From the NCBI GenBank assembly GCA_008360955.1, contig LUCM01001935.1, positions 108,025 through 172,024 on the forward strand: a DNA stretch of 64,000 nucleotides, in the 5' to 3' direction. This DNA is from Fasciolopsis buskii. Lineage: Eukaryota; Platyhelminthes; Trematoda; Plagiorchiida; Fasciolidae. A model generated the notes under the pieces. It saw only the letters and a program-made list of their open reading frames with translations. It did not search any database and was not told the origin of the DNA. Position numbers and translations under genes: made by a program. Positions 1-12,412 of this stretch are shown piece after piece (position 1 is the stretch's first letter; every line of letters starts with the position of its first letter).

Positions 1-960
1 AGCCCTGCATAGCACGCTGAGGTCAACCAAGTCAAAAGCCCCACTCATGTCGAGAAAAAATACGATCGTTGAGAGGCGATGTGCTTGGCAAGTTTCGAGC
101 AACTGGTGAAAAGCAAAATCTAGGCAGTTGTAACCTCGACCTGGACGAAATTTGACCCACTTTTCTTATAAATTACCGTTGTCAGTCGGTGTCAAATGAA
201 GCCGGGTCATCGAAGCAAAGACCCCAATAACTGTCGGCATTAAACTCACCCCATGATGATTGCTACAGCCAGTGCATGTTCCCTTCTTAAAGATGGGTAC
301 AACCAATGACTCACCCCAGGATAACGGAATGTGTTCCTCGTTCTAAATACCACAGAGTAAAGATGTGAGCGCATTTGTCAGGGTCTTTCTGCTTTATTTG
401 AAAAGAGCTGGAGTTAATTTTTCGGAACCGGCAGCTTTTCCCTACTTCAGAAGTTGAATATTCGACTCTGCTTCTGCTTCCTTTGGGAAGTCAACGGATA
501 GCTCCCAAGGACTTGCACTTCTGGTCTTAGGACTAACTACATTAACGCGCGGCCAGCCATACTGCTGCTTGAGATGTTCAGCCTAATGATCGAATATTTA
601 ATGTCTGTAATGAATAGGCTGTGCGTCCCTATGGCATATTATTACACTAACCACCGGTGTTAGGTATGAGTCTAAATAGTTTTTGGATTTTGCTTGGACC
701 AGCTACCACTTTCATTTATCCGAATAAGTCAGCCCACCAGTTTTCATGGTCCTCCTTAGGGCTGACAGTCAGCTGGCAGTGTATACGTCGTCCTTGCGAC
801 TAAAGATCTGGCATCCCTGCTCCATTAGACGTCCAAATCCAACGTCTCTGATGAACTTTGAATCTAGGAACACAGACGAAACCTGCTACCAAATGCACTG
901 CCTACTTCATTTGATCCCAGTTCTCCTCAGTATTGCTCGTCGTTGGGGTTCTTAACCCGC
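1..960 (-). mobile_element. non-LTR retrotransposon fragment, linker and N-terminal half of reverse transcriptase, cut by window edge
   Basis: Read on the minus strand, the end at 960 is upstream and the end at 1 runs off the window. Mostly one frame, broken by several stops, gives the succession expected of a LINE RT: a pre-RT stretch with KIQKLFRLIPNTGG near 690, AEHLKQQYGW near 560, then KAAGSEKLTPALFK, VVPIFKKG, HHGVSLMPTV, FRPGRG, and finally the palm motif A stretch FFLDMSGAFDLVDLSVL at about 5-60, which carries the first catalytic aspartate. These are known landmarks of non-LTR RTs. Stops at several points show it is dead. The remaining RT (the YADD box and C-terminal part) would lie to the left of the window. 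The upstream limit is approximate because similarity fades past about 800. Confidence 0.85.
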
Positions 961-3065
961 ATGATTCCTTGTTTTCCTAACTGTTGCGAACAGTTGAGTC
1001 AGAGAGACGACCTGCGACCAACTGTGTTTGCGATCTACGTCGATGGTCATTAAACTGCAACAAAAATCGCATTAAAACTAACGCATTGTCCGATTTAACG
1101 TAAGTAGAACAGTGCGATCTACAGTTCTGGAAAGAACCGCACTAACGGTTGCTCCTAGCGATATCGTGGATCTGACTCTGACTGCCTGCCGATTTAGGGG
1201 ACCATATCGCTGTGTGACACCAATTGTGCGGGAAATCCGTGCTAGACGGGAATAAACGATTGTCTGCACTGGATAAGCCTGCCCTCGTTATCTGTACGTT
1301 GAGTGGACAAAGAACAGTGCACACCTAAACAACTTTCCGATGCAGTTGTGCGTTGAAATCACTATTATCGCTAAAATGTCAGAGCCTTCGCTCTTGCGAA
1401 CAGGGGTAACGAGCTCGCCATAGAACTCGTCTTTCTGCGTGTCAGCGCTCCTCTCTGCTGGAGCCTGTGCCGAGACAACAAACAATTTTTGCTCAACACA
1501 ACCATTCCTTTGTATGCCGACTGATCCCAAGAGTCTTATGGAGGCATAGTCGACTATTAAAGGGACCCAGTCCAAAAGAAACGCTTCATTCTGGCCACTG
1601 ATTACCATTCCTACACTGAGCTGACTCGCAGCTTGAGCTGCTTCGTCTCCTGAGGTGCTCAGAAAGTATCTTGATGAGGTAGCAGGCGCAGTTAGGTGAA
1701 TTACGTTAGTCGAAACCTAAATTCTCCCTTTAATGATGCAGCAGTAGTCAATTGCCAGTTAGTAAATTGTCATCTTTAAACATGCCTGTTGACCGACCAG
1801 ATTCAAAGTTGGTGGGGCTTGAGAAATTGTGAGCTTTCGAACTGAAAGCCACTGACAACACTATGTGACAATAAACCGTTGGAGGCACTGGACATGTCAT
1901 CAGTGGGAGCATTATCGGTAGTCAAACGGGGTCAAACGGAGTCGGTTCGGGACAGAAAATAGATTAAACAAAATGCATTTATGGGTATAAAAGTATGTAT
2001 AGACTTAAATCAGACAGTTACTTCTACGCCGTTTTACCTCCCCTCTCTGAAAATTCAATAGTAATCATAAATCTGGCTCCAAGTTCACCAGTTACAAGAT
2101 CATATTGCCTGGCTAGTAAGAAAAGACAGTTGAGAACAACAGGATACCGTCAAGCATTCCTATTAATAATCTGATTATTGGACCAATTGGTTCCTATGGC
2201 ATATGACTTAGACAGCAGTTGGCCTTCGTGTAGTTCTATGCCCTCCCCCCAAATTCCACGGCCGTAGTCGCCGGATCTCCCAGGGCTCCGAGCCATCAAA
2301 CTTACGAAGTGTCTCCTTCTTGCAGTATTCATGTTTACTGTATGCATTAACGAATACCTGTTCGTGGTCGCATCAAAAAATCATTCATTTTTTCGAATTG
2401 CTGCTAACATTTGCACTATAGCTGTATAAAAATATATACTTCATTTTATATGGTCTCACAGATATCAAAGTCTGTTGTATGGTCTGAGTGAACTTTTCGA
2501 ACAATGTTCCAATTTACGCCTATATCACGGTTTGCCGCCTCTATCTGCATGCAAGTCCAAAAGTAAGTCTAGTCGTTTGAAATTTTGACAGCCGGGTACC
2601 AGGAAATCTGGTGGCATTTCGAGAGTTTGATGTAATCACAACGTGTTATGTAATGAGCCTGGTTCGAAAAATATCTATGATTGACTGATTTCTGTTAAAC
2701 CCAAGCAGCACCTGGTGACTGGATGGAACATGATTAACACGAAATGGGGTTTTCCGGGTTTTCTGTCACAGTCCTTTTCTAACCGACTTTACATGAACAA
2801 CCGTATTCTTGTGCAAGAAAACTGACGTTGATAACTGTCCAGACATTTTAGTGTCTGCCCTAGAAAAAGATAAAAATTTTGCACTACCAAGTGGAGATAC
2901 AGATCACACGTAAGCATCTCTTAAAACTTGAGTAACAGGACTGCTATCTTCGAATAAACTTTACACAGTTAGAGCGTGGTGTGCCGCTACAATACTGAGT
3001 TGGCTTGATGTTAACATCGTTCTCTCTAGGGAACAGCAGAGTGCAACAGATTTTCACGAAGTTAT
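961..3065. other. intergenic stretch, nothing recognised
   Basis: Both strands are open only in short, mutually overlapping frames, none with recognisable domains or a convincing splice-flanked exon. The part next to 960 may hold further decayed upstream sequence of the neighbouring retroelement, but I could not follow it. Confidence 0.4.
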
Positions 3066-3236
3066 TCATTACCACTCCAAAACCAGGGAAGCACTGTACA
3101 ACTGTCTCATTTCCTATTAAGAATCTTCAGCAGTACATATCCACCGAGCCCGAACTGGGACCTAAAGCCTGCACGAACGACTGAGTCAAACGCCCTACTC
3201 CTTAAGCTACCGGGCAGCGGCTTGATGGACTTCCCA
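3066..3236 (-). repeat. tRNA-derived SINE, copy 1
   Basis: On the minus strand the element starts near 3236 with a tRNA-like head: an A-box-like TAGCTTAAGG followed about 50 nt later by a degraded B box, then a non-tRNA body (GATATGTACTGCTGAAGATT) and a tail containing ACAGTGCTTCCCTG. The same head, body and tail recur in the copies at 8.6, 8.9, 11.1, 21.9, 22.2, 47.2 and 52.3 kb. RNA polymerase III promoter boxes plus a shared unrelated body are the hallmark of tRNA-derived SINEs. Boundaries are set by comparison between copies and are good to about 15 nt. Confidence 0.7.
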
Positions 3237-3239
3237 GCA

Positions 3240-6200
3240 TGATGATACTGAGCGTTTATATCACGATGAATTATTTTGTGAAAACATGGTCTCATACTAC
3301 TAACAACGAGGAAGTATTTTCGTTTAGTTACTTGAGTAGTTGCATCTCGCTAATGAAGCTTCATGCCTTTCACAGAAGGCTCGGTGGACCACTACTAATT
3401 TTATTCAATTTTGAAGTCCGTTCCATGAAGGATATCATTCATATTTTGAGTGTGTATTGGAGCATCGAGACCAATCTTCATATAATCGAAACCGTCAAAT
3501 GGGAAAATATTTTTGATGTTCCAACACTTTTGCCCCGGCATCATCTCTACAGTATGGTAGGGTAAAGTGGTCAGCGACCTTGATTTTAAGTCCAAGGTAC
3601 TGAGACCTCAAGTTTAATTCCAAGAAAACTGAATTTAAATAGGTTAACATAGTTGTCCATTGTATACGCACACTGGGCTATAGCGGAAAAGGCTACAGCA
3701 AAGGTTAATGCAAGCACATAGTTCACGAAAATGAGTGGAATTAAAACTGACACGTATCCAGATGATCACCGGTGCTTACGCGACTCGATTAAGCTACGTG
3801 ACTCGGTCGATAGAACTAACGGAATGCGATAAGGGCTAAAATTCAGATGTCCAAACAATGCAAATTCATCACGAAAAATTCTACACATGTGCCCTAGATT
3901 CCCCTAACTAAGTTCTCTGAGGAATGTTTTGATTGAATTAAAGTTAGAATCGATCATTCTATAACACGACGAAAGGCATTGAAAACCTTGATCAGCAATG
4001 TGTCCTAAGTAGGCTTCTTCAGACTGCCGCATTGGATTCTACTGGATCCACTCTCACAGAAGAGAGCTGAAGGTAGTGAGTGAAATGAAATGGCAGCAAT
4101 CTTGGATCCCAAGTCTTTTCTTATCTGCGCCACTGTTTACCACTTTATTCATTCACTTCCCTCTTCAATAAACGATGTTGTGTGCAATCAAAAAAAGCCC
4201 GAACGTATCAGTCATCATTGGTGGTTACGCAAGCTAAAAACTGAATCCGACTGGTAAGCAAATATATCCAGAGAACATGGGCTGCAGAGCGATAAGCTCT
4301 AGGCCGGGTAATTATATAAGTTAACTCAACAATCGAGTAGAAGCAGACGGGCAAACCGGTAGAATCAAACGTAGGGCCGAAAATGTTAGTTTAGTAACTT
4401 TATCAGCTACCCCGAGAGCATGGAATGTTAATGTAACTAGAACCTTGGGGCAGTACACGTAAAAAGGCAGCAGAAAAATCCAACCGTATAGCCGTCAGCC
4501 CGTTCGTCCTGGAGTCACAGATCAGAAATAATATATGATTCATAAAACAGAACAAAATATCTAAGTGATCAAAGGTAGTGATGAAGAAACAGATCGGTGA
4601 GCTGGAACAGAAGAGGCTCAGCCGTAAGTGAGTGCAGCAGGTCAGTGCAACTGATGCCTAGTAATAGTAATAATAATGCGCCCACTTCTCAATTTGCAGG
4701 AAGTATGCGGATGGCAAGTGCCGAGAAACTCCATTCAGAAAGACAAAATTACCATTAGATTTATACACATAAAAGAACAGCGCGAACAGTGACACTCTCA
4801 GTAGGCAGTAACAAAACTGCATCGATTTTAAAGCAGTCAGCGAAAGGTAAAGAGGGAGGAAGCAAGCCAGTTAATAAGACTGAGTGATGGACAGGTATTG
4901 TAAGCGTGATCGGGCAAAGGCGACTGATGGAACTAAATTGATGATCAAACGGATACACGCACCGAGAACACAGATAACTTGTAAAGATTATAGTCAACTG
5001 CTGACTGACAATAAACGGATGTTGCGATAGCAGTGGGGGCCTGCGTGAGTCGGTGCTATCCATACTTGTTCACAAGAAACTAATGCACATAAGTGAAAAT
5101 ACAAACGGACAACGAACGTAATTTTTCATGCATTTGTGAGCATAGCTGCTTGAGCGCGCTCGAAAACGACACGCGTTTGCGTGATCGTACTGCTAGTGTC
5201 AGCAAACGAAACCGGAAAATAATTTCAGAAATGACTCCCCGCTTTTAAAAGCCTTCGTTGTGATTGCCTCCACTGGCATAAGGGTTCTGGAAACCGAGGT
5301 TGAAAAAGAAACAATTTGTTGTGATAAAATCAATGCTTTTTGGTTAACATCTCGTTTCTCCACCACTGACATCAATAAGAGCTCTGATAATGGTTGCATG
5401 CTGCTTGTCATACGCTTAACGATTGTTAGTAAAAACTCACCCGAAATTATTGACACTGCTTTCTTGAAAGTCTGAATTTTTTTTCTGATATCCTTGGGGA
5501 TAATTCTGTTTTAAACAGCCTTAGCCATTTCAACCAAAGTTCACATCCTGGGACTTAGGTGTCCATATAAGCTGTTTAATTCCACTAGCTTTCTTTTTAG
5601 ACCTTAATGTTTCTTCCCTGATTGAGAGATGCTTGTCATGGTGGAATAGAAAACTCCCTCTAACGGCGCCAGCTGTCGGTAACAATCCTCCAGTACTTTT
5701 AATTATTGTTCGTCGTTAATTGTTTGATTCGAAATCGTAAGCTAGCTCCCGTGACCAACGCTTCGCACCGTCGTAACCAGATAGCTCGATCGCAGTTCTT
5801 GATCGATAAAGGAATTAGACTGGGCGATGCTAGTTCAGTCAACCGAGAAGCTCAGTGGTCGTGTCAGGGCAATGACAACTCGGATTCTCATCCTCATGTC
5901 ATGACGGGGCTTTAAAAGAGCATGAAAACACAAATAGAAAGAGCGAAAAATAACTAGAAACTAAGGTTGCATTCGTGTCTTATGCTTTTAGACTTGTGTG
6001 TTAACCCATTGGCATAAGGCACCAAGAATATGATATTCAAATCTTCTAATGCAGAGTGGTAAGAAGGGTGGGTACATGAACCCATATTGGTGAGAAGTAG
6101 GCTCCTTAAAAGGGATGCGGCAGTCTTAGAGACATGCCTATTCTGTCAACTTTTTACAAGGTTGGCTTTTATTAAAGGACTTTTCGTCTCCATGGTTAAC

Positions 6201-7950
6201 ACGAGTCATCACCAACCGCGCAAGGTAGCCGAATGCTAGATCGATACACATCGTCCTCCAGTTCTATCTTCAGTATCGATGGTCATCTACCGACCACAAG
6301 CTTAAACGTTCTGCCTCATTCTCGACAGCCCTACGTTATGCTTCTGAGTGATCCCCAAGGCGAGTTAATAAACGAACATAATTTATAAACCGAAGCAGTT
6401 ATTATTCACGATGACGAATAACCTTTCGCGTCTTGATACTTCAACGTTCTGTCAAATGGCGAAAAACAAATTCATTTTCACCAAAGTATAGGTGCTCCAG
6501 CTGATCATTGAGAGAAACTGCACAAATCATATCTGTTATTTATTTTCAAACAGCCTTTTCAAGACGCCTCACAAAAAACATAAATCGCGTAGGCGCACTT
6601 TTCAAACCGGTGGTAGCAAAAGTAAGTTTTAAGTATTTGTGTTTTGTAATTAAGGAAATCTTGTTTTTAGTTATTTTGCTTTAAAGGCCCCAACCGTTAG
6701 ATATAAAGTAGCTAACGGAAGTCACTGCGAGTCTAAACAATTGTTTTTTTTCGTGCTCATTTCTATATACCTTATTACCCATTGTCATCATCAGTCAGCT
6801 TTAAACAGCTGGACAAGCTGCCTTTCTTCCAAAGTTGCCTGTTGCTATAGCAAGAAAGAATATGAAAGGTAAACAAGGAGTAGGCCTTCACAGGTGGGAA
6901 AAGAGGAAAATGCCATAGTCACCAATACATAAAAGTCCAACGGTTCAAACAGCTCAGTTCAGTTTGTACAACAAGTAGCCGGACTTTTCAATCATCCTGT
7001 TCCGACAGAATATGATGGCAAAATCGCTGGTGTTCACGGTTCGCTGTCATACCATTCAGTATCTCCAGCTACCTAGTTGAAGGATCTTCTTAGACGCGAC
7101 CGCAAAGACTTGAGCTAACTAGTCTGACTAAGTTCGCCGTATATTTGCTAATTTCATGCTTCCACCCCATCTGTTAATCTCCATCTTACTTCTTCCACTT
7201 TTTGGGAAGAACGAAAAATAAGGCGCGGTATGGCTGACGAGTGTTCGCAATATGCAACACAGGACCGAAACAACAGTCTATTGAAATTGACACACTGTAT
7301 CCTGCGAACCAGCAACCGGTGCACGATGCCTTAGCAGAGGATTACTTAGGAAGTCATTCCACCCAACCCTAACAATACTCCTCAGATATCGGTGATCATA
7401 ATCCTCAAGTGTCGAACATTTTGAGCACTCAACTTCCCCTCCTCGCAACAATGCGATAGAACTGAGTGCACTGCATCACAGTAAGTACGAACTGTCAGCT
7501 GAGACAATCAAGAACAGTAGAAGCCAGTTGCTTCATCTTCAGTTTCAGTACTCGAGACGTTTTAGGTTCTCACGTAGAACTTGCAAACAATCACACAGAT
7601 GAAAAACTCTCGAAAGCAAGAAAGACAGACTGGGACAGTTCATTTCAGTTTATATAGCCAACGTGCTGTGGTTGTTCTGGCTACCTCATGGCGCCAACTA
7701 CTCGGAGAGAAAAAAGAACGACGAATAGTGAAAGATCCACTGCGAGACAACAAGTCAAACAACTGCCCAGAAAAAGACCTCAAATGCAAGAACCCCACGA
7801 ATTGTGACAGGGAACCATAACACACTGACCAATCATCACTTGCGGAGGTCACGTGGACTCCGACCCGATAGTCCAGTTAGGCCCAAAAGAGACAATCCAC
7901 TAGTTAACGCTTTCATTCTTTTTTCTCACGTCATTGAATGCCTATCTCGA
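3240..7950. other. long intergenic stretch without recognisable genes
   Basis: No reading frame here carries a domain I recognise. The longest frames (100 codons at 4761-5063 minus, 85 codons at 5199-5456 minus, 79 codons at 7581-7820 plus) lack family motifs and have competing frames on the other strand. A tRNA-like pair of boxes on the minus strand around 4340-4435 (GTAGCTGATAAAG, then GTTTGATTCTACC) may be another worn SINE, but its body does not match the main family. Confidence 0.35.
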
Positions 7951-7954
7951 ATCG

Positions 7955-8560
7955 TCCAACCGTTACCTGCCTCGAGGCAGCCGTTCTGTCGGCAATCGCA
8001 AAATATATCTGAGCCACTTTAACCAACTCAGATACATTGCCGGTTCTAAAGACTGAACCCAAGAGCCCAGTTCCTCACACCTAACTTCTAAGTTGCCCAC
8101 AAAATTCTCCCACCATATTCTGCCAATATTACGAACACAATGGTGTTCAACCACCGCACACCTGTCCTCAAATTTTATGTTGAGCAGCGCAACAAACGGA
8201 TCTCACTGCAACTTTGTATGCCCAGCCTTTGACCGGTGACCATATGTCACACAAAGGCCACAAATTTTTAAATTAACAATTGCCAATCGAGCCTTTTGTG
8301 TGCGCGAAGGCGCTTCATTTGACGTACGACAATCGAGTGAGATACAAATATCCGAGTTGCTAAATCTCTGGATCCCACCTAGTTGTCCCCTGCCAGAACA
8401 AGGTTTGTCTTTGAGTAGGTCCATTCTTGCAACAGCGTTTTAGACTTGGCAGGTGCAAACCGCACCCAAAGCATACCTAACGTAGTTCAGACGATCGGGA
8501 AAAATTTGCAGCTCACTTGGGTCTTTACTCAGAATCGGACAGTTTCTTGCCTAACCAAAT
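7955..8560 (-). mobile_element. non-LTR retrotransposon fragment, C-terminal part of RT
   Basis: Minus-strand reading, with frameshifts and stops, gives the end of a fluke-type LINE RT in the right order: VRFAPAKSKTLLQEW near 8455, LVLAGDN, a degraded stretch ending QKARLAIVNL near 8290, then NIGRIWWENFVGN near 8110 and WLKWLRYILRLPTERLPRG near 7975. The related copy at 19.6-20.3 kb shows the same sequence of blocks. Orientation and content fit this being the downstream half of the fragment at 9030-10225, the two being separated by a SINE pair. The catalytic centre (YADD box) is missing from both pieces. Confidence 0.8.
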
Positions 8561-8785
8561 ATAATACCATTATTCATGAAATAATTCACCATGTAATATC
8601 ATCGCTCAACTCAACATTAGGAAAACATGAAGGCACTGTACTGCTGTTTCACCATTGTTAAGAATCATCAGCAGTGCATATCCATCGCACCCGAACTGGG
8701 ACGCGAACCCTGGAAGGACGGTTTTGAGTCGCGCCCCTTATCCATTACGCTACCGAGAAGGCTCTCAAAGGTTTGTTGAAGTTCA
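8560..8785 (-). repeat. tRNA-derived SINE, copy 2 (best preserved head)
   Basis: On the minus strand the head carries a canonical A box TAGCGTAATGG (around 8745) and a canonical B box GGTTCGCGTCC (around 8705), spaced as in tRNA genes. After the B box come the family body (GATATGCACTGCTGATGATT) and a tail rich in A and T with ACAGTGCC-like sequence. It abuts the RT fragment ending at about 8560 and faces copy 3 head-to-head across about 60 nt. This is the clearest evidence that the family is tRNA-derived and transcribed by RNA polymerase III. No intact acceptor stem is present, so it is not a tRNA gene. Confidence 0.8.
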
Positions 8786-8847
8786 CCACATGACGTTGTA
8801 CCAAACAGTCACTGATTTGCACGGCCACGGGCTGCTAGCGCACAGCA

Positions 8848-8975
8848 ACCGTTGAGAGCCTGCCCGGTAGCGTAATGGCTAAGGAGTGACTAACAAGGAT
8901 GAAACAGCTGTACAGTGCTTCCCTGTTTTTTAATGTTGAGTTGAGAGATGGTATCACATGGTGAGTTATCTCATA
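8848..8975 (+). repeat. tRNA-derived SINE, copy 3, internally deleted, opposed to copy 2
   Basis: Plus-strand copy beginning CCTGCCCGGTAGCGTAATGG (same head and A box as copy 2), then jumping directly to the tail (ACAGCTGTACAGTGCTTCCC). The B-box region and body found in copy 2 are deleted. It lies head-to-head with copy 2, so the two heads can form a hairpin in single-stranded form. Confidence 0.75.
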
Positions 8976-9029
8976 AAAGCATTCAATCTTTCATTGCTAA
9001 CACATGCCACTATTCTCCTATGGCTGTCT

Positions 9030-10225
9030 TCACAACCATCTCAAAGGCAAGACTAAAAAGAAAAGTGGAAAAGACAACCTTGACAAACACCGCCTCTCAT
9101 AGTGAAATCGGTGAAAGATAGCCGTAAGAAAAAACCCGGCTTCAGCTATTCGCGTGCAGAGATTGGGTGAGAGAAAGAATTTTTCTGGTATACCCTCAAA
9201 TGAGAAGCAGTGCCAAAGAACTGCACGATAAACTGAGTCGAAAGTTGCTTTCGAATCACGAGGGATAGAAATAATTTGTCTACGGAACATGTGTGTTATG
9301 TCCTGAGGTTTGCCGCCAATTGAAGATCTGATCAATGCAAACCGATCGGAACGGGAACCAGCTTGGCTCTCACATACGCAACTTTATCTAGTTCTAGATA
9401 CTTGGCGGAGATGGTGCCCTTTCGTGAGCACGAGGTAATCGAGGCAGAATAATGCCTGCTGGTGCTTTTGATGCAATGCCCACCAAACTAATTCCTCTGT
9501 GATTTTCACATGAGGATGTACCATCTTTCTTTTCAGTTGGTATAATCACCGACTCACATCAGTCCTTAGGAATCTTTCCTTTTGCCCAGATTGATCCCAC
9601 TAGTTTTGTTGACTTTTAAAAACCCGACCTCCCTGAGGATCTCCATTTTTGATGGAGGACTGTTACCCAACTGTTCTCTGAGGTGCTCTGCGCGATACTA
9701 CAGTCGACTTTCTCGAAAGCGAGCCAGTGAGCCGCTGGATGCTTGCGCTCAGCTTCTGCGAACCGGTATTCCAGTCGGTAAGGATTGCGCTTATTTCTGA
9801 CAGGTGTAGCCTTTTTTTCATTTTAGTCCGTTTCCCTATCCATCACTGTCCGCGGTCATTTCTCAGGCCGTTGATCAGCTGATGTCTGAGGGTTTCCCGC
9901 ACATGACTACATATTTTATCCATGGTGTCGAATCCGCAAGCATGTAACAATGCAGCTGAAGTCGAAGATATCCACTGTTTCTGAGGTTTACTTGGTGTGG
10001 AGTCCTGCGTCGTAGTTAGCCTATAGATGCAAAGCTCCTTTGATCTTCTCCCAGTGTTCTCTCGGATCTTGGGTATATTTGTCCCGACGATAATCGGGCT
10101 GAGAGCTTCGACTGGATTCCGTGATTATCACCTTGAAGCATCTGCGCAGGAAGATTGGTTTCTGTATTGATGCGACAAGGCGCAAACAAAAGCTAGTGCA
10201 GGTAACGGATATGGACCAAAACAAA
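9030..10225 (-). mobile_element. non-LTR retrotransposon fragment, linker and N-terminal half of RT
   Basis: Minus strand, from about 10225 downwards: PREHWEKIKGALHL, then QWISSTSAALLHA near 9970, VRETLRHQLINGLRNDRG near 9880, CENHRGISLVGIASKAPAG near 9490, and the motif A block KATFDSVYRAVLWHCFSFEG near 9240-9180. These are consecutive landmarks of the endonuclease-to-RT linker and the first half of a fluke LINE RT. Stops and frameshifts are frequent. The RT should continue with the YADD box and C-terminus, and the C-terminus is found at 7955-8560 on the same strand, so the two pieces are probably one insertion interrupted by the SINE pair at 8560-8975. Confidence 0.8.
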
Positions 10226-12199
10226 AAGCAATCCTTGGTTGATCCTTGCCACTGGCGACCGATGATAATAAGATAAATCTGAGTCCAGCGCGTCTAGTAA
10301 AACATGTACAGTAAATCGTGATTTCATAATGTCACACTCAATGAAGTCTGTCACTTATGGCTTTTCTGTCTTTTAGTGTGTCACTAGGTTGACTGCCAGG
10401 ATTCTGTCCAAATATATTATCCGTGGATAATGTTTTAACCACGGATAGATTCTACAGTGAAAGGAAAACCGTCGTTTGCATGCAACGTCTGTTAGCTCTA
10501 AAGTTATAACATGTTGACTAATCGAATCCAGTACCAAAGCCGAAAGTTTACACAGTTGCGCTGACACCATACTCATTGAATCGACCCAGAAAAACCCCTA
10601 GCTAATAATCGAGTGAACTAGCCAACAGATCATTCGATCAATGAATACCCGCAAAGTAAGATTTCGTTTAGGCCTGACTTGGTTGTTCTGGTTATAACTA
10701 CTGGTAGTGAACAATAGTGGATTCGAGATGGACTCGACTAACGGCTAACAATTCGATACCAAAATAGTTTTTGTTTCATAATAACATCGGTCTTCGACTG
10801 ACCCGTTATTCATCTAACCAGCATCAACTCCTGAAGAGCACTGAATTGTAAGGATTTTTGTCTTCCTCTTTTCAAAGAAAATCAAACTTACAGGTAAATG
10901 CTGTTTGCTCGAATTTTTTGTCATCGGTAAGCTTAATATGTTTTGTAATGTTACTATCAGGCAAATAACTCGGCTCCGAAAAAATCTGACCACCTTTTGA
11001 TTCTGAGTGAAGAGATTAACCTACTGAAAACCTTGGTAACACTGTACACCTGTTTTGCCTCTCTTGTTAGAGATCATAAGCAGTGCCTGCTTATCGAACC
11101 CAAATCGGAACCAGAATCCTGAACAAACAAGTGCAGCCGGGACATTATGGTCGCTAGTCTACCTTAGCTGGTTGTCCGTAATTTATTAAACACTCAATTG
11201 TTAATGACATCCTCGAAGTATGAGCGTAGTGGGAGGAACATGTCCAGTACCGGCTAGGGTTCACTACTCGGGGTGACTTCAAAACCTGCAGTAGCACAGA
11301 ACCATATAAGGTCTCGTAGCAGTTGTATTAAAACTGCAATAAGATGTTTTAAGTGATTTTAACGAAAGGATTTCCGTGCCTCTACTGCAGGTCTTGAGAG
11401 AAGTTGAACAATTGGATCCACCTGTTGTAGTCTACGTGTGTTATATGAAGTGTGCTGGACATTTTTAGGTTTATATTACCTCAGTGGCACTTCTCTTTGC
11501 GAGATGCCCAGAGTATCCTGCAGTAACTGGTTCATCTCGATTGTACCCAGACAAACCTGGACATTTCTGATGAAGTTACAATGTGTTGTTCTTAGCTATA
11601 ACGACAGCTCTCCTATATTTTATTCCAGCTATTTATCCTAAACTGTTCTGAATAAGCACAAATATAAATTTGCGGGGCCTATCACCCTTTTGGAACGGCA
11701 CGAATTCGTTTGGAAACGTACTTATCGCTTCTCCGAACAAATGGTTCATTTGTTTAGACAATACTGTTACTAAGCTGGTGGTCGAGCTGCCAACTTTGCG
11801 GTATTTTAATGTGCTCCCTTCATTTGAGCCCTGTCATTGCCGGTAGTTTCCCAATTTGGTATCTTCTTAATGGTCGCCGTCCCCGTCCTGGAAATTGTTT
11901 GCGTTAATCCATCAATGTTTTTAAAAGAATTGAGCGATAAAAGGAGAGTGGTTGGTCATTTACTGGCTTAGTGGCAGAAATTGTTAACTTAAGATTTAAT
12001 GGATCCACGCAGTCTCCTTGATAACGAGAAAAACCGTTTCTGTCAATTCTTCTTTGGTATTCTAGCCAGTAGTTTGAGGTAGCGGTTAGTAATTTTAATA
12101 TCAAACTTCAGTTTTCACGACGATAAACGAACCCAGTGAAATTTTCGATGCATAGTCGTCTAATGGTTGTTTGGAAAATCACTAATAATTTCTTTTCAG
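10226..12199. other. intergenic stretch with one worn SINE
   Basis: Apart from the SINE at 11035-11175 I see nothing supportable. Short frames on both strands have no recognisable content. Confidence 0.4.
11035..11175 (-). repeat. tRNA-derived SINE, copy 4, degraded
   Basis: Matches copies 1 and 2 in the same order on the minus strand: tail with ACACTGTACACCTG on the plus reading near 11040, body near GATCATAAGCAGTGCCTGC, and a worn head towards 11170. The A and B boxes are mutated. Confidence 0.55.
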
Positions 12200-12412
12200 A
12201 ATGAGAACAGTTTGCGACCGCCGGAAGAAGAAACTTCTGCAGACCAAGCAGAGATGGGCAATCAAGTTGAGGTTGAACTCGACCAATTCGTTCTGAAATA
12301 TTCTGTCACACCTAATCCGGATGCATGGCGACAAAAAGCATCCAGTCTGGTTTACTCTGGACTTGTACAGCTGATCGAACAGCTGGTGGTGCATTGGGAA
12401 GATATTACTTGA
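12200..12412 (+). CDS. putative terminal exon of an unrecognised gene
   Basis: A strong 3' splice site (TTTCTTTTCAG ending at 12199) is followed by an open frame of 70 codons to a TGA at 12410. The product is acidic and coherent: it begins NENSLRPPEEETSADQAEM, continues with an E/V/D-rich stretch, and ends LVQLIEQLVVHWEDIT. No family is recognised, and no membrane segment or repeat is evident. The preceding intron would hold worn sequence only; an upstream coding exon was not found. The alternative is a chance open frame behind a fortuitous acceptor. Support comes from the acceptor and the non-repetitive, charged composition, unlike the surrounding debris. Confidence 0.4.
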   Translation, partial: NENSLRPPEEETSADQAEMGNQVEVELDQFVLKYSVTPNPDAWRQKASSLVYSGLVQLIEQLVVHWEDIT

